A DNA stretch of 64,000 nucleotides, taken from assembly GCF_013363995.1 (NCBI RefSeq), contig NZ_JABWGO010000001.1, positions 868,001 to 932,000 of the forward strand. Reading direction: 5' to 3'. The translations under genes were made by a program, and so were the position numbers. Below the pieces are notes generated by a model, which had not been told where the DNA came from, searched no databases, and saw only the letters and a list, made by a program, of their open reading frames with translations. Positions 17,167 through 25,975 of the stretch are shown here, in pieces. The stretch's first letter is position 1; each line of letters starts with the position of its first letter. Source of the stretch: Nonomuraea rhodomycinica (lineage in GTDB: Bacteria; Actinomycetota; Actinomycetes; Streptosporangiales; Streptosporangiaceae).

Positions 17167-17969
17167 AACGTGCTGCCCATCCGCACCACGTTGGCCGCGC
17201 CCGGCACCGCGACGATCGACACCTGGTCGCCCGGGCACAGGTGGGCGTGCACCGCGCCGTCCACCTCGACGGCCACCCGGCCGCTGGACGGCAGCACCTC
17301 CAGCGTGACCTCCTCGTCGGCGGGCAGCACCAGGGCGCGGTTGAACACCGAGTGGGCCGCCGCCGGCACCACCAGCACCGCCTCGACGCGCGGCGAGACG
17401 ATCGGCCCGCCCGCGGAGAAGCTGTAGGCGGTGGAACCCGTCGAGGTGGCCACGATCACCGCGTCGGCGGCGTAGCGCACGAACGGGTCGCCGGCCGGGG
17501 TGACGCTGATGGCCGCCAGGCCCTCGCCGGGGATGCGGGCCAGCGCGATGTCGTTGAACGCGGTGACCTCCTCCTCCCCCAGCTTGGCCCGCACGGCCAT
17601 GCGCGGCTCGACGGCGTAGGCGTGGGAGTCGATGGCCGACAGCGTGGCGGGCAGGTCGCGCACGTCGATCTCGGCGAGGAAGCCGAGCCGCCCCAGGTTG
17701 ACGCCCAGCACCGGCGTGCGGCGCCCGGCGATGAGCCGCATGGTGCGCAGCATCGTGCCGTCACCGCCCAGGCTCACGAGCAGGTCGGACCGCTCGACGA
17801 GGGCGTCGGCGTCCACGGCCACCGCGCTGCAGTCGATCCGGCCCACCTCCTCGGGCAGGCCGAGCACCGTGACGTGGCGCCCGTCGGCCCAGCGGAGGAT
17901 GTCCTTGATGGCCTCCTCCGAGTCGCGTCGCGGGTGCAGCACCAGCCCGACCGTTCCGACCATTCCCAT
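17112..17969 (-). CDS. nadK: NAD kinase
   Basis: This 285-aa protein has the diagnostic LVSLGGDGTMLRTMRLI motif (about residues 65-81). It also has GVNLGRLGFLAEI, AFNDIALARIPGEG and the substrate-binding VATSTGSTAYSFSAGGPIVSP. It phosphorylates NAD to NADP. It is divergent from the ABC-F leader region and convergent with the YibE/F gene. Length and motif order match the family. Confidence 0.95.
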   Translation of the reverse strand: MGMVGTVGLVLHPRRDSEEAIKDILRWADGRHVTVLGLPEEVGRIDCSAVAVDADALVERSDLLVSLGGDGTMLRTMRLIAGRRTPVLGVNLGRLGFLAEIDVRDLPATLSAIDSHAYAVEPRMAVRAKLGEEEVTAFNDIALARIPGEGLAAISVTPAGDPFVRYAADAVIVATSTGSTAYSFSAGGPIVSPRVEAVLVVPAAAHSVFNRALVLPADEEVTLEVLPSSGRVAVEVDGAVHAHLCPGDQVSIVAVPGAANVVRMGSTFYERARRKLGVEGSTAAG

Positions 17970-18041
17970 GGCCCCACCCTAGCCGCGCCGGTTTCCCGGC
18001 CGCGGGGCGCGGGCCGGGATGCTAAAGTAGGAGACCCTTTC

Positions 18042-18122
18042 GTGATCGGGTGGCCGGAGACCGCGGCCCCCGCAGGCAACAGGAGACCAGACATGGCAGG
18101 TGACGACGACATCTCCGGGTGA
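18042..18122 (+). CDS. Leader peptide (26 codons) upstream of the ABC-F gene
   Basis: A GTG at 18042 sits 8 nt after AGGAG (18029-18033) and opens a 26-codon frame ending at TGA 18120-18122. The C-terminal 9 residues are MAGDDDISG, and an internal ATG at 18093 with its own AGGAGA could also start translation. A TAAAGT -10-like element overlaps 18023-18028. The stop codon lies in the loop of a hairpin. This is the layout of ribosome-mediated attenuators that control antibiotic-resistance ABC-F genes such as lmrC. The call is inference from arrangement. Confidence 0.6.
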   Translation: MIGWPETAAPAGNRRPDMAGDDDISG

Positions 18123-18228
18123 TACCGGAGACCGGCCGGCCCCGGCAGGCGCAGTTGACGCCGCCGACGTGGCCCCCGTCGTCGTTCCCTGATCCTTTTC
18201 CCTTGCCGGGCGGCTGCCGCGCGCCCGG
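18113..18228 (+). promoter_or_regulatory. Candidate attenuator hairpins between leader peptide and ABC-F gene
   Basis: Stem 1 pairs ctccgg (18113-18118) with ccggag (18125-18130), with the leader stop codon in its loop. Stem 2 pairs ccgggcg (18206-18212) with cgcccgg (18222-18228), 21 nt before the ABC-F ATG. Ribosome stalling on the leader would change which stems can form. There is no T-tract, so termination or ribosome-site occlusion are both possible. Confidence 0.5.
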
Positions 18229-18249
18229 GTCACGTACGAGGTCTCCCAC

Positions 18250-19875
<1,626 letters not shown>

Positions 19876-19992
19876 CGCGGGCGGGCGCCGCGTGCTCGCT
19901 CTCGGTGCGCATCCCGTCGCGCGGGGCGCGGAAACCGCAATCCTCGGCGTGGCGGCGCTGACCCGCCCGTCTGACGGGGGAGGAATGCACGC

Positions 19993-21390
19993 GTGAAGCA
20001 GGAACGCCTCCCCCCGTCTCAGCCGTCCGAGCCGAGCGCCCCCGCGCCCCCCTCACCCGCCCCCGGCAGCGGCACGCCCTCACCGGACGGCCCGCCCTCG
20101 GCCGAGGGCGGGCGGGCCGACGCGCCGCGCGGCCTGCGGCATTCCCTGCGGGCCTTCCGCCACCGCGACTTCACGATCTTCTGGGGTGGCGCCCTGGTGT
20201 CCAGCACCGGGAGCTGGCTGAGCAACCTGGCCGTGCCGTACGTGCTGTACCAGATCACCGGCAGCGCCTTCTGGGTGGGGCTGGTCAGCCTGGCGCAGTT
20301 CCTGCCCAGCGTGTTCCTGTCGCCGGTGGGCGGGACCCTGGCCGACCGCCTGTCCCGCAAGCGCATCCTGCTGGTCACCCAGTCGGGCATGGCGGTCTCC
20401 GCGCTGCTGCTGTGGCTGGGGTGGACCTCCGGGCAGCGCGACCCGGCGGTCATGCTCGTGCTGGTCAGCCTCGGCGGCGTCTTCGCGGGGTTCAACATGC
20501 CGACCTGGCAGTCGTTCGTCAGCGACCTGGTGCCGCGCCGCGACCTGCACTCGGCGGTGACCCTGAACAGCCTCCAGTTCAACACCGCCCGTTCGCTCGG
20601 CCCGGCCATCGCGGGGCTGCTGCTGGCCGTGCTGGGGCCCTCGTGGACGTTCCTGCTGAACGCGGTGTCGTTCCTGTTCGTGCTCGCGGCCCTGGCGGCG
20701 ATCCACCCGCGCGCGGGACGGCCCCAGCAGGCGGCGCCCGCGAGCATGACGCGCCGCTTCCTCGCCGCGCCCCGCTACATCCGGCGCCAGCCGGGGCTGG
20801 TCATGGCGCTGGTGGTCTCGGTGCTCGTCGGGGTGCTCGGCCATCCGATCTTCCAGTTCACGGTGGTGTTCGCGGGGAGCGTCTTCGCGACCGGGCCGGT
20901 CGGGCTGGGGCTGCTCAACGCGGCGCTCGGGCTGGGCGCGGTCGTGGCCGCGCCGCTCGTCTCGGGCTGGCACCACAAGCTGCGCCTCGGCCTGGTGGTG
21001 CGCTGGGGGCTGGTGCTGTACGGGCTGTCCATGATCGCCTTCGGGGCGGCGCCGGGGTACGCGTGGGGGGTGGCGGCGCTGATCGTCGTGGGTGGATCGT
21101 TCCTGGCGGTCATCTCGTCGGTGAACACCTCGATCCAGGTCATCGTGGCCGACGGGATGCGGGGACGGGTCATGGCGTGCCGGATCATGACCTACACGGC
21201 GTCGCTGCCGGTCGGCGGCCTGCTGCAGGGCGTCGTCGCCGACTGGGCCGGGCCGCGCTGGGCGGTGTGCGGGGCGGGGGCGCTGATGGCGGTGGCGGCG
21301 GTGACGCTGATGCGCCTGCGGGGGCGGGCCCGGCTGGACCGGCTCGACGACCCGCACGACGACAGCCACCTGGTGGGCACCGCGACCTGA
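19993..21390 (+). CDS. MFS transporter (EntS-like exporter)
   Basis: The 465-aa product has a Pro/Ser-rich cytoplasmic lead of about 45 residues and then a 12-TM major facilitator. The sequence AFRHRDFTIFWGGALVSSTGSWLSNLAVPYVLYQITGSAFWVGLVSLAQFLPSVFLSPVGGTLADRLSRKR carries the motif-A-like loop GGTLADRLSRKR. The class is typical of siderophore/drug exporters in actinomycetes. It follows the ABC-F gene by 117 bp on the same strand and may be co-induced. The substrate is not known. Confidence 0.92.
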   Translation: MKQERLPPSQPSEPSAPAPPSPAPGSGTPSPDGPPSAEGGRADAPRGLRHSLRAFRHRDFTIFWGGALVSSTGSWLSNLAVPYVLYQITGSAFWVGLVSLAQFLPSVFLSPVGGTLADRLSRKRILLVTQSGMAVSALLLWLGWTSGQRDPAVMLVLVSLGGVFAGFNMPTWQSFVSDLVPRRDLHSAVTLNSLQFNTARSLGPAIAGLLLAVLGPSWTFLLNAVSFLFVLAALAAIHPRAGRPQQAAPASMTRRFLAAPRYIRRQPGLVMALVVSVLVGVLGHPIFQFTVVFAGSVFATGPVGLGLLNAALGLGAVVAAPLVSGWHHKLRLGLVVRWGLVLYGLSMIAFGAAPGYAWGVAALIVVGGSFLAVISSVNTSIQVIVADGMRGRVMACRIMTYTASLPVGGLLQGVVADWAGPRWAVCGAGALMAVAAVTLMRLRGRARLDRLDDPHDDSHLVGTAT

Positions 21391-21852
21391 CCCGGCCGCC
21401 CGATCCGGGCCGGACGTTCCATGACCGGCCGGAAAGGATCCTTTTCGCGTACCCTCACCGAGGAGGAGGTTCGCCTTTCCCCGGCCTCGCGGACTTTTCC
21501 CCGGACGGGGACGTGAGGCGCTCGGGAAAGGCCGCGACGACGACGCCGAATGCTCCGGAACGGCCGCAAACCCGCAGGCCGGAGGAGTTTACCGGGCCCG
21601 GGACGTCCTTTTGGCCGGTCACGGAATTCCCTGAACGATCCGCCAATCCGCACATATCAGATATTTCACGACGTGCAGTGATATATCCGGAAATAAGGCT
21701 TTGCCTCTTGCCGGGAGACTGCGCCCACCGCCCCCCTTAGCCTGAGTTCAGTGCGCCGCATCCGGCGTATCCCGGGAAAAACCGAATTCGACGCTCAGCC
21801 AGATCGCCGGTCATGTCCGGAAGGCGATCCTCATCTCAGGGAGTGATCTCTG
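21391..21852. other. Intergenic region with AT-rich promoter segment
   Basis: No gene is supported in this 462-bp gap. The segment about 21650-21710 is unusually AT-rich for this genome. It contains an inverted repeat ATATCA (21654-21659) / TGATAT (21679-21684), which is likely part of the regulatory region of the secreted microprotein gene. Confidence 0.4.
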
Positions 21853-22125
21853 ATGCTCAAGCGTCTCGTCATCACCGCCGCTCTGGCGGGTTCCACGCTC
21901 GTCGTGGGCGGCGCGGCCACCACCTCGGCCGCCAGCGCCGCCCCCAAGTGCGCGACGCCCTCGTCCCAGCACGTCACCTCGTCCACGGCCAGCAAGTGCA
22001 CGTGGCGCTGGTGGCACGGCCGCAAGTGCAAGTACTGCTGGCACCACGGCGCCTGGGAGCTCCAGTGGTGCAAGGGCAACTGGGGCGGCGGCGGAGGCGG
22101 CGGCGGAGGCTGGTGGAGCCACTGA
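21853..22125 (+). CDS. Small secreted Trp/His/Cys/Gly-rich protein
   Basis: The 90-aa precursor has a strong signal peptide (LKRLVITAALAGSTLVVGGAATTSAASA) with cleavage expected after ASA near residue 29. The mature part of about 60 residues has five cysteines, eight tryptophans, a WWHGRKCKYCWHHGAW core and a nine-Gly run before WWSH. GGGAG lies about 9 nt before the ATG. A double hairpin terminator follows directly, so it is a single-gene unit. I do not recognise a family. The aromatic/Cys composition would suit a small extracellular binding or surface-active protein, but that is speculation. Confidence 0.75.
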   Translation: MLKRLVITAALAGSTLVVGGAATTSAASAAPKCATPSSQHVTSSTASKCTWRWWHGRKCKYCWHHGAWELQWCKGNWGGGGGGGGGWWSH

Positions 22126-22148
22126 CCCGCACCAGAACGGTGACCGGT

Positions 22149-22183
22149 GGGTGCCCCGCGGGCCACGCGCTCGCGGGGCACCC
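22149..22183 (+). terminator. Strong hairpin terminator
   Basis: Perfect 12-bp arms (22149-22160 and 22172-22183) surround an 11-nt loop, 24 bp after the microprotein stop codon. Confidence 0.75.
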
Positions 22184-22198
22184 GTCGCCGCTCAGGGC

Positions 22199-22230
22199 GA
22201 CGACCCTTCGGCCTCGGTCGAAGGGTCGTC
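22199..22230. terminator. Second tandem hairpin
   Basis: Perfect 12-bp arms gacgacccttcg (22199-22210) and cgaagggtcgtc (22219-22230) surround an 8-nt loop. With the previous hairpin it insulates the secreted-protein gene from the TauE gene. Confidence 0.7.
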
Positions 22231-22234
22231 CTCC

Positions 22235-22240
22235 TATGAT
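22235..22240 (+). promoter_or_regulatory. -10 element TATGAT
   Basis: A near-consensus -10 hexamer ends 7 bp before the ATG at 22247. Transcription would start at or next to that ATG, making the first open frame leaderless. Confidence 0.5.
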
Positions 22241-22246
22241 CCGGGG

Positions 22247-22309
22247 ATGAACTCCCACCCCGATCTCCCCATCGCCACCGACGCCGCCGTGCGGGACCGC
22301 ACGGCGTGA
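22247..22309 (+). CDS. Leaderless 20-codon upstream ORF coupled to the TauE/SafE gene
   Basis: ATG 22247 sits exactly where transcription from TATGAT should begin. The frame runs 20 codons and stops at TGA 22307-22309, overlapping the GTG start of the next gene (GTGA). It is in a different frame from that gene, so it is not an N-terminal extension. The transporter gene itself has no good ribosome-binding site, so translation of the small frame may deliver ribosomes to it. Function as a peptide is not implied. Confidence 0.45.
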   Translation: MNSHPDLPIATDAAVRDRTA

Positions 22310-23073
22310 CCCTGGCGCACCTGCTCGCCGTCTTCGCGGCGGGAGTCGCCGCCGGCGGCCTCAACACCGTCGTCGGCTCCGGCACGCTGATCAGCTTCCC
22401 CGTCCTCCTCGCCGTCGGGCTCCCGCCGGTCACCGCGACGGTCTCGAACGCGCTCGGCCTGATCCCCGGCTCCGTCGGCGGCGCCATCGGCTACCGCAAG
22501 GAGCTGAGCGGTCAGGGCCGCCGGCTCGTCCGGCTGGGCGCGGGCTCCCTGGCCGGGGGCGTCACGGGGGCCTCGCTCCTGCTGGCGCTGCCGGCTACGG
22601 CGTTCGAGACCATCGTCCCGGTGCTGGTGACGCTCGCCCTCGTCCTGATCGCCCTGCAGCCCTGGATCGGCGCACGCGTGAGACGCCGCCGGGAGACGTC
22701 CGGGCGGCCGGCGCGCCCCGACGGCGGCCCGCTGCTGCTCGCGGGGCTGACGCTGGCGAGCGTCTACGGCGGCTACTTCGCCGCCGCCCAGGGCATCATC
22801 TACATGGCGCTCATGGGGGCGCTCCTGGAGGAGAGCATGCAGCGGCTCAGCGCCGTCAAGAACGTGCTGGTCGCCGTCGTGAACTCCGCCGCCGCCCTGT
22901 TCTTCCTCGTCGCCGGCGAGTTCGACTGGACGGCCGTCGGGCTCCTCGCGGCCGGTTCGGCCATCGGCGGCCGGCTGGGCGCCACGGTGGGCCGCCGGCT
23001 CAGCCCGCGGGTGCTCCGCCTCCTCATCCTGGTGGTCGGCACCGTGTCCCTCGGCCAGCTGCTGCTGCGCTGA
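22306..23073 (+). CDS. TauE/SafE family sulfite/organosulfonate exporter
   Basis: The 255-aa protein has seven to eight hydrophobic segments. It carries the two internal TauE repeats, GGLNTVVGSGTLISFPVLLAVGLPPVTATVSNALGLIPGSVGGAIGYRKEL near the N-terminus and GGYFAAAQGIIYMALMGALLEESMQRLSAVKNVLVAVVNSAAALFF in the second half. The conserved short helix-breaking G-S-G and ATVSNALG segments are intact. It is predicted to export small sulfur anions or similar acids. The GTG start overlaps a leaderless upstream ORF. Confidence 0.92.
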   Translation: MTLAHLLAVFAAGVAAGGLNTVVGSGTLISFPVLLAVGLPPVTATVSNALGLIPGSVGGAIGYRKELSGQGRRLVRLGAGSLAGGVTGASLLLALPATAFETIVPVLVTLALVLIALQPWIGARVRRRRETSGRPARPDGGPLLLAGLTLASVYGGYFAAAQGIIYMALMGALLEESMQRLSAVKNVLVAVVNSAAALFFLVAGEFDWTAVGLLAAGSAIGGRLGATVGRRLSPRVLRLLILVVGTVSLGQLLLR

Positions 23074-23129
23074 GCGTCCAGGCCCCGGCGGTGCGGCCCG
23101 TGCTGTGAGGCGATCACCGTGGAAGCGCT

Positions 23130-23165
23130 GAAGGGCCGGCCCCGCGGACGCGGAGCCGGCCCTTC
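23130..23165. terminator. Bidirectional hairpin terminator
   Basis: Arms gaagggccggc (23130-23140) and gccggcccttc (23155-23165) pair perfectly over 11 bp. It lies between the convergent TauE and subtilase genes and can serve both. Confidence 0.75.
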
Positions 23166-23179
23166 GAGGGGTCAGGCCC

Positions 23180-25126
23180 CTACCGGTTGACGTTCTGGTA
23201 CAGGTACACGGCCGTCTTCTTCTGCTGCGCGGCGCCGCCCTTGGCGCGCTGCCTCTCCGCGACCGTCAGCGCCTGCTTCAGCGTCGTCGAGCCGCGCACC
23301 TTCGCCGAGGCGTTGTACACGCCGTGCGCGTAGTTCAGCCAGGAGGCCAGCAGCTCGCGGTCCAGCAGCGCCGAGGCGCTCCTGCTCTTCGTGGCCAGCA
23401 CCTTGTACGCCTTCGACAGCGTGCCGGCGTCGGTCAGCTCGGGGAAGACCGTGCTGCCGTTCTGGGCGATCGACAGGTAGCACAGGAGCGTCCGGTCCGA
23501 GAGGCCGCCCTTGCCCTTCAGCATCTCCCTCGCCCAGCCCTTGGCGCTCAGGGGCTTGGTGCCGTGGCCGCGGGCGCAGGTGTCCGGCACGGGCTCCGGG
23601 TCGGGGTCGATGCTGATGACGCCGGGGTCGCTCGTGCCGGGGGTGGTGCGCGTCGGCGACGGCGTGTGGCTCGGCTGGGCCGTGTGGCTCGGCTGCGGGG
23701 TGGCCGTCACCGTGGCGGTGGGGGTCGGGGTGGCCGTCGGCGTGACCGTGGGCGTCGGCGTCGGGGTGGGCGTCGGCGTGCCCTTGGGCGGCGTGGCCGC
23801 GGCCAGGTTGACGCGCCTGGTGGTGACCGCGCCGTACGTGATCGCCTTGCCGGTGTCCTTCAGCTTGGCGAGGATCTGGGCGGCGCTCATGCCGGGGTAG
23901 GCCTGCTTCATCACCGCGAACGCGCCGGCCACGTGCGGAGCGGCCATCGAGGTGCCGCCCAGGTCGCCGTACGTGTTGCCCGGGACGGAGGAACGGATCT
24001 GCACGCCGGGCGCGAACAGGTCGAGCAGCGCGCCGCGGTTGGAGAACGTCGCGATCCCGTCCTGGTCGTCGGTGGCGCCGACGGCGACGGCGCTCGACAG
24101 GCAGGCCGGGGTGGAGACGGAGTCCTGGTAGGCGTTGTTGCCGGCGGCGACGACGGGCGCCACGCCGAGCTGCAGCAGCAGGTCGAACTGCTGCTTCATC
24201 GCGGCCTTGTTCGCGTCGGCGTCGCAGTGCGCCTTGTACCGGCCGCTGCCGAGGCTCAGGTTGACCGCCACGACGTCACGCGCGGCGGCGAGCTCGGCGA
24301 CGCGCTGGAGCGCGAGCATCTGGTCGGAGGTGAAGCTGAGGAAGCAGGGAGCGTCGCGGCCCGCGGACTGCAGGCAGACGTCGTCGTCGTCGAACCGGCT
24401 GAAGACCTGGATCGGGATGATCTTCGCCTCGGGAGCGACGCCGTCGGACGGGGCGCCGGTGGTCTTCTTGCCGGCGGCGATGCCGGCCACGTGGGTGCCG
24501 TGGTAGCACTGGTTGGCCCCGGCCACCATGCACTTGGGGGTCTCGGCGTCCGCCGCGCCCGCGCCGGTCTGCGTCTGCCCGCCGTTCGGGCAGAGCGAGG
24601 TGGCGCCGTATTCGGGGTCGATGGAGGAGAAGCACGCCTCCTCCACGATGCGTCCCGCGAAGAACGGGTGGTCGCGGTCGATGCCCGTGTCCAGGATCGC
24701 GATCTCGGCGCCCTTGCCGGTCCATCCGGCCTCGTGGGCCTTGTCGGCGCCGATCACCTTGGTGCTGACGTCGAGGGAGGCGGCGGACAGCTCGTCCTTG
24801 TAGATCGCCTCTACGCGGGCGTCGGCCTTGAGGGAGTCGAGGGTCTTGCCGTCGAGCTCGACGACGAAGAAGCCCTTCGGCGCCCGCTCGACGACGTCGA
24901 TGCCCTTGGACGCCTTCTCGGCCTTGTCGGCCACGAGCGCGACGCTCTGGCCGGGCTTGAGCTCGACGATCGAGCGTACCTCGTGCTTGTCCGCGAGCTC
25001 CGCGACGAGCGCGGGGCTGACGTCGGGGTCGGCGGCGGTGGCCGCTTGGGCCGCCGGGGCCGCGACGAGCGCGGCCGAGGTCGCGGCCAGCGCCATGGCG
25101 CCGGCCAGCAGAGACCGTAGTCTCAC
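23180..25126 (-). CDS. Secreted S8 subtilisin-like serine protease with PT-rich linker and C-terminal domain
   Basis: The 648-aa precursor has a signal peptide (RLRSLLAGAMALAATSAALVAAPAAQA) and an I9-like pro-region (about 35-110). The catalytic domain has Asp in AILDTGIDRDHPF, His in HGTHVAGIAAG, the oxyanion Asn in VVAAGNNAY and Ser in GTSMAAPHVAG. A Pro/Thr repeat linker (TPTPTPT...; about residues 450-505) joins a helical C-terminal domain of about 130 residues ending YLYQNVNR. I do not recognise that domain. The enzyme would be exported, autoprocessed and degrade extracellular protein. Confidence 0.93.
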   Translation of the reverse strand: MRLRSLLAGAMALAATSAALVAAPAAQAATAADPDVSPALVAELADKHEVRSIVELKPGQSVALVADKAEKASKGIDVVERAPKGFFVVELDGKTLDSLKADARVEAIYKDELSAASLDVSTKVIGADKAHEAGWTGKGAEIAILDTGIDRDHPFFAGRIVEEACFSSIDPEYGATSLCPNGGQTQTGAGAADAETPKCMVAGANQCYHGTHVAGIAAGKKTTGAPSDGVAPEAKIIPIQVFSRFDDDDVCLQSAGRDAPCFLSFTSDQMLALQRVAELAAARDVVAVNLSLGSGRYKAHCDADANKAAMKQQFDLLLQLGVAPVVAAGNNAYQDSVSTPACLSSAVAVGATDDQDGIATFSNRGALLDLFAPGVQIRSSVPGNTYGDLGGTSMAAPHVAGAFAVMKQAYPGMSAAQILAKLKDTGKAITYGAVTTRRVNLAAATPPKGTPTPTPTPTPTVTPTATPTPTATVTATPQPSHTAQPSHTPSPTRTTPGTSDPGVISIDPDPEPVPDTCARGHGTKPLSAKGWAREMLKGKGGLSDRTLLCYLSIAQNGSTVFPELTDAGTLSKAYKVLATKSRSASALLDRELLASWLNYAHGVYNASAKVRGSTTLKQALTVAERQRAKGGAAQQKKTAVYLYQNVNR

Positions 25127-25483
25127 GGTTCCTCCGAGGGGGTCGACCGTCCGGTTCCGGACGGGCCTGAGGGACGTGGGACGCCAACGGACGGCGCGGC
25201 CCGCCTGCGCCGGGAACGGCGGTGAGCTGTGAACAAGCCCCCGAACACGCTCAACCGCACGGCACAGGACAGCCGGAAGAATCCCCCATGTGATCTTTAC
25301 GTACGAGGCAGGAGTGTACGCATGAGACTCATTTCGGCCCTATAGCTGAAACTGGTCTGTTATGGGGATATGTAGCGTTCCACATCGCGCGCCGACCCCA
25401 GCTCCCGGCCCGCGACCGGCTTCCCCCGGCCCTGTGCCGGGTCAAGGACCGCCCGCCCGACCGCCCGCCCCGGGCACGCGGGG
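25127..25483. other. Intergenic region upstream of the protease
   Basis: This 357-bp gap has no supported gene. The part around 25285-25375 is AT-richer and probably holds the protease promoter (minus strand). The remainder (25380-25480) is GC-rich and follows the end of the SLOG gene. Confidence 0.35.
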
Positions 25484-25960
25484 TCAGTCGCGGTGGGCGC
25501 CGCGGGGCCAGACGACGTGGACCGGGATCCCGCGGTGGCGGGCCTCGGCGACCACGTCGGCCGTGCCGCCCACGCCCCGCGCGGGCAGCCCGTCCCAGAC
25601 CGCGAGCAGCTCGTCGGCGCCGTCCAGCATGCGGCGCCCGGCGGCCAGGTGCGACTCCGAGGTCGACTCCACGAAGGGCAGCCGGTGCACCCGGGCGGCG
25701 TGCCCGTACAGCTCGTCGTAGGCCCGGTGCGCGCCCTCGGGCAGCGCCTCGCGGTAGTGCTCGGCGGGCACGACGGCCTCCAGCGACCCGCCGAGGTCCA
25801 GGACCGCGCGGGCGAAGATCTGGTCGGCCCCGTCGGCCAGGCATGACAGCCCGACGAGCGGCGGGCCCTCCCCCGCGAGCGCTTCCCTGATCGCGCCGTC
25901 GACCAGCTCGGCCGTCTGCGGCGGGAGTCCGCGGTGGCCGGTGAACGCGATGCGGGACAT
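25484..25960 (-). CDS. SLOG-fold (YoqJ/DprA-like Rossmann) putative nucleotide-binding protein
   Basis: The 158-aa protein opens with SRIAFTGHRGLPPQTAELVDGAIREAL. The TGHR(G/P) strand-loop is typical of the SLOG superfamily, which binds nucleotides or nucleotide-derived ligands. Further SLOG-like elements are LVGLSCLADGADQIFARAVLDLGGSLEAVVP and the C-terminal ADELLAVWDGLPARGVGGTADVVAEARHRGIPVHVVWP (GGTxD...A loop). It lies 15 bp downstream of an XRE/TPR-type regulator in the same operon. SLOG proteins act as sensors or effectors of nucleotide signals in several conflict systems; here a signalling role with the regulator is inference. Confidence 0.75.
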   Translation of the reverse strand: MSRIAFTGHRGLPPQTAELVDGAIREALAGEGPPLVGLSCLADGADQIFARAVLDLGGSLEAVVPAEHYREALPEGAHRAYDELYGHAARVHRLPFVESTSESHLAAGRRMLDGADELLAVWDGLPARGVGGTADVVAEARHRGIPVHVVWPRGAHRD

Positions 25961-25975
25961 GGCGCTGCCTTCTTC

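Noticed and set aside
20080..21369. Minus-strand 429-codon frame opposite the MFS gene
   Set aside because: Antisense shadow of a 12-TM protein, rich in His/Arg/Gln, and without motifs.
23324..25120. Plus-strand 598-codon frame opposite the subtilase
   Set aside because: The subtilase has signal peptide and full catalytic triad; the plus frame is Arg/Gly/Val shadow.
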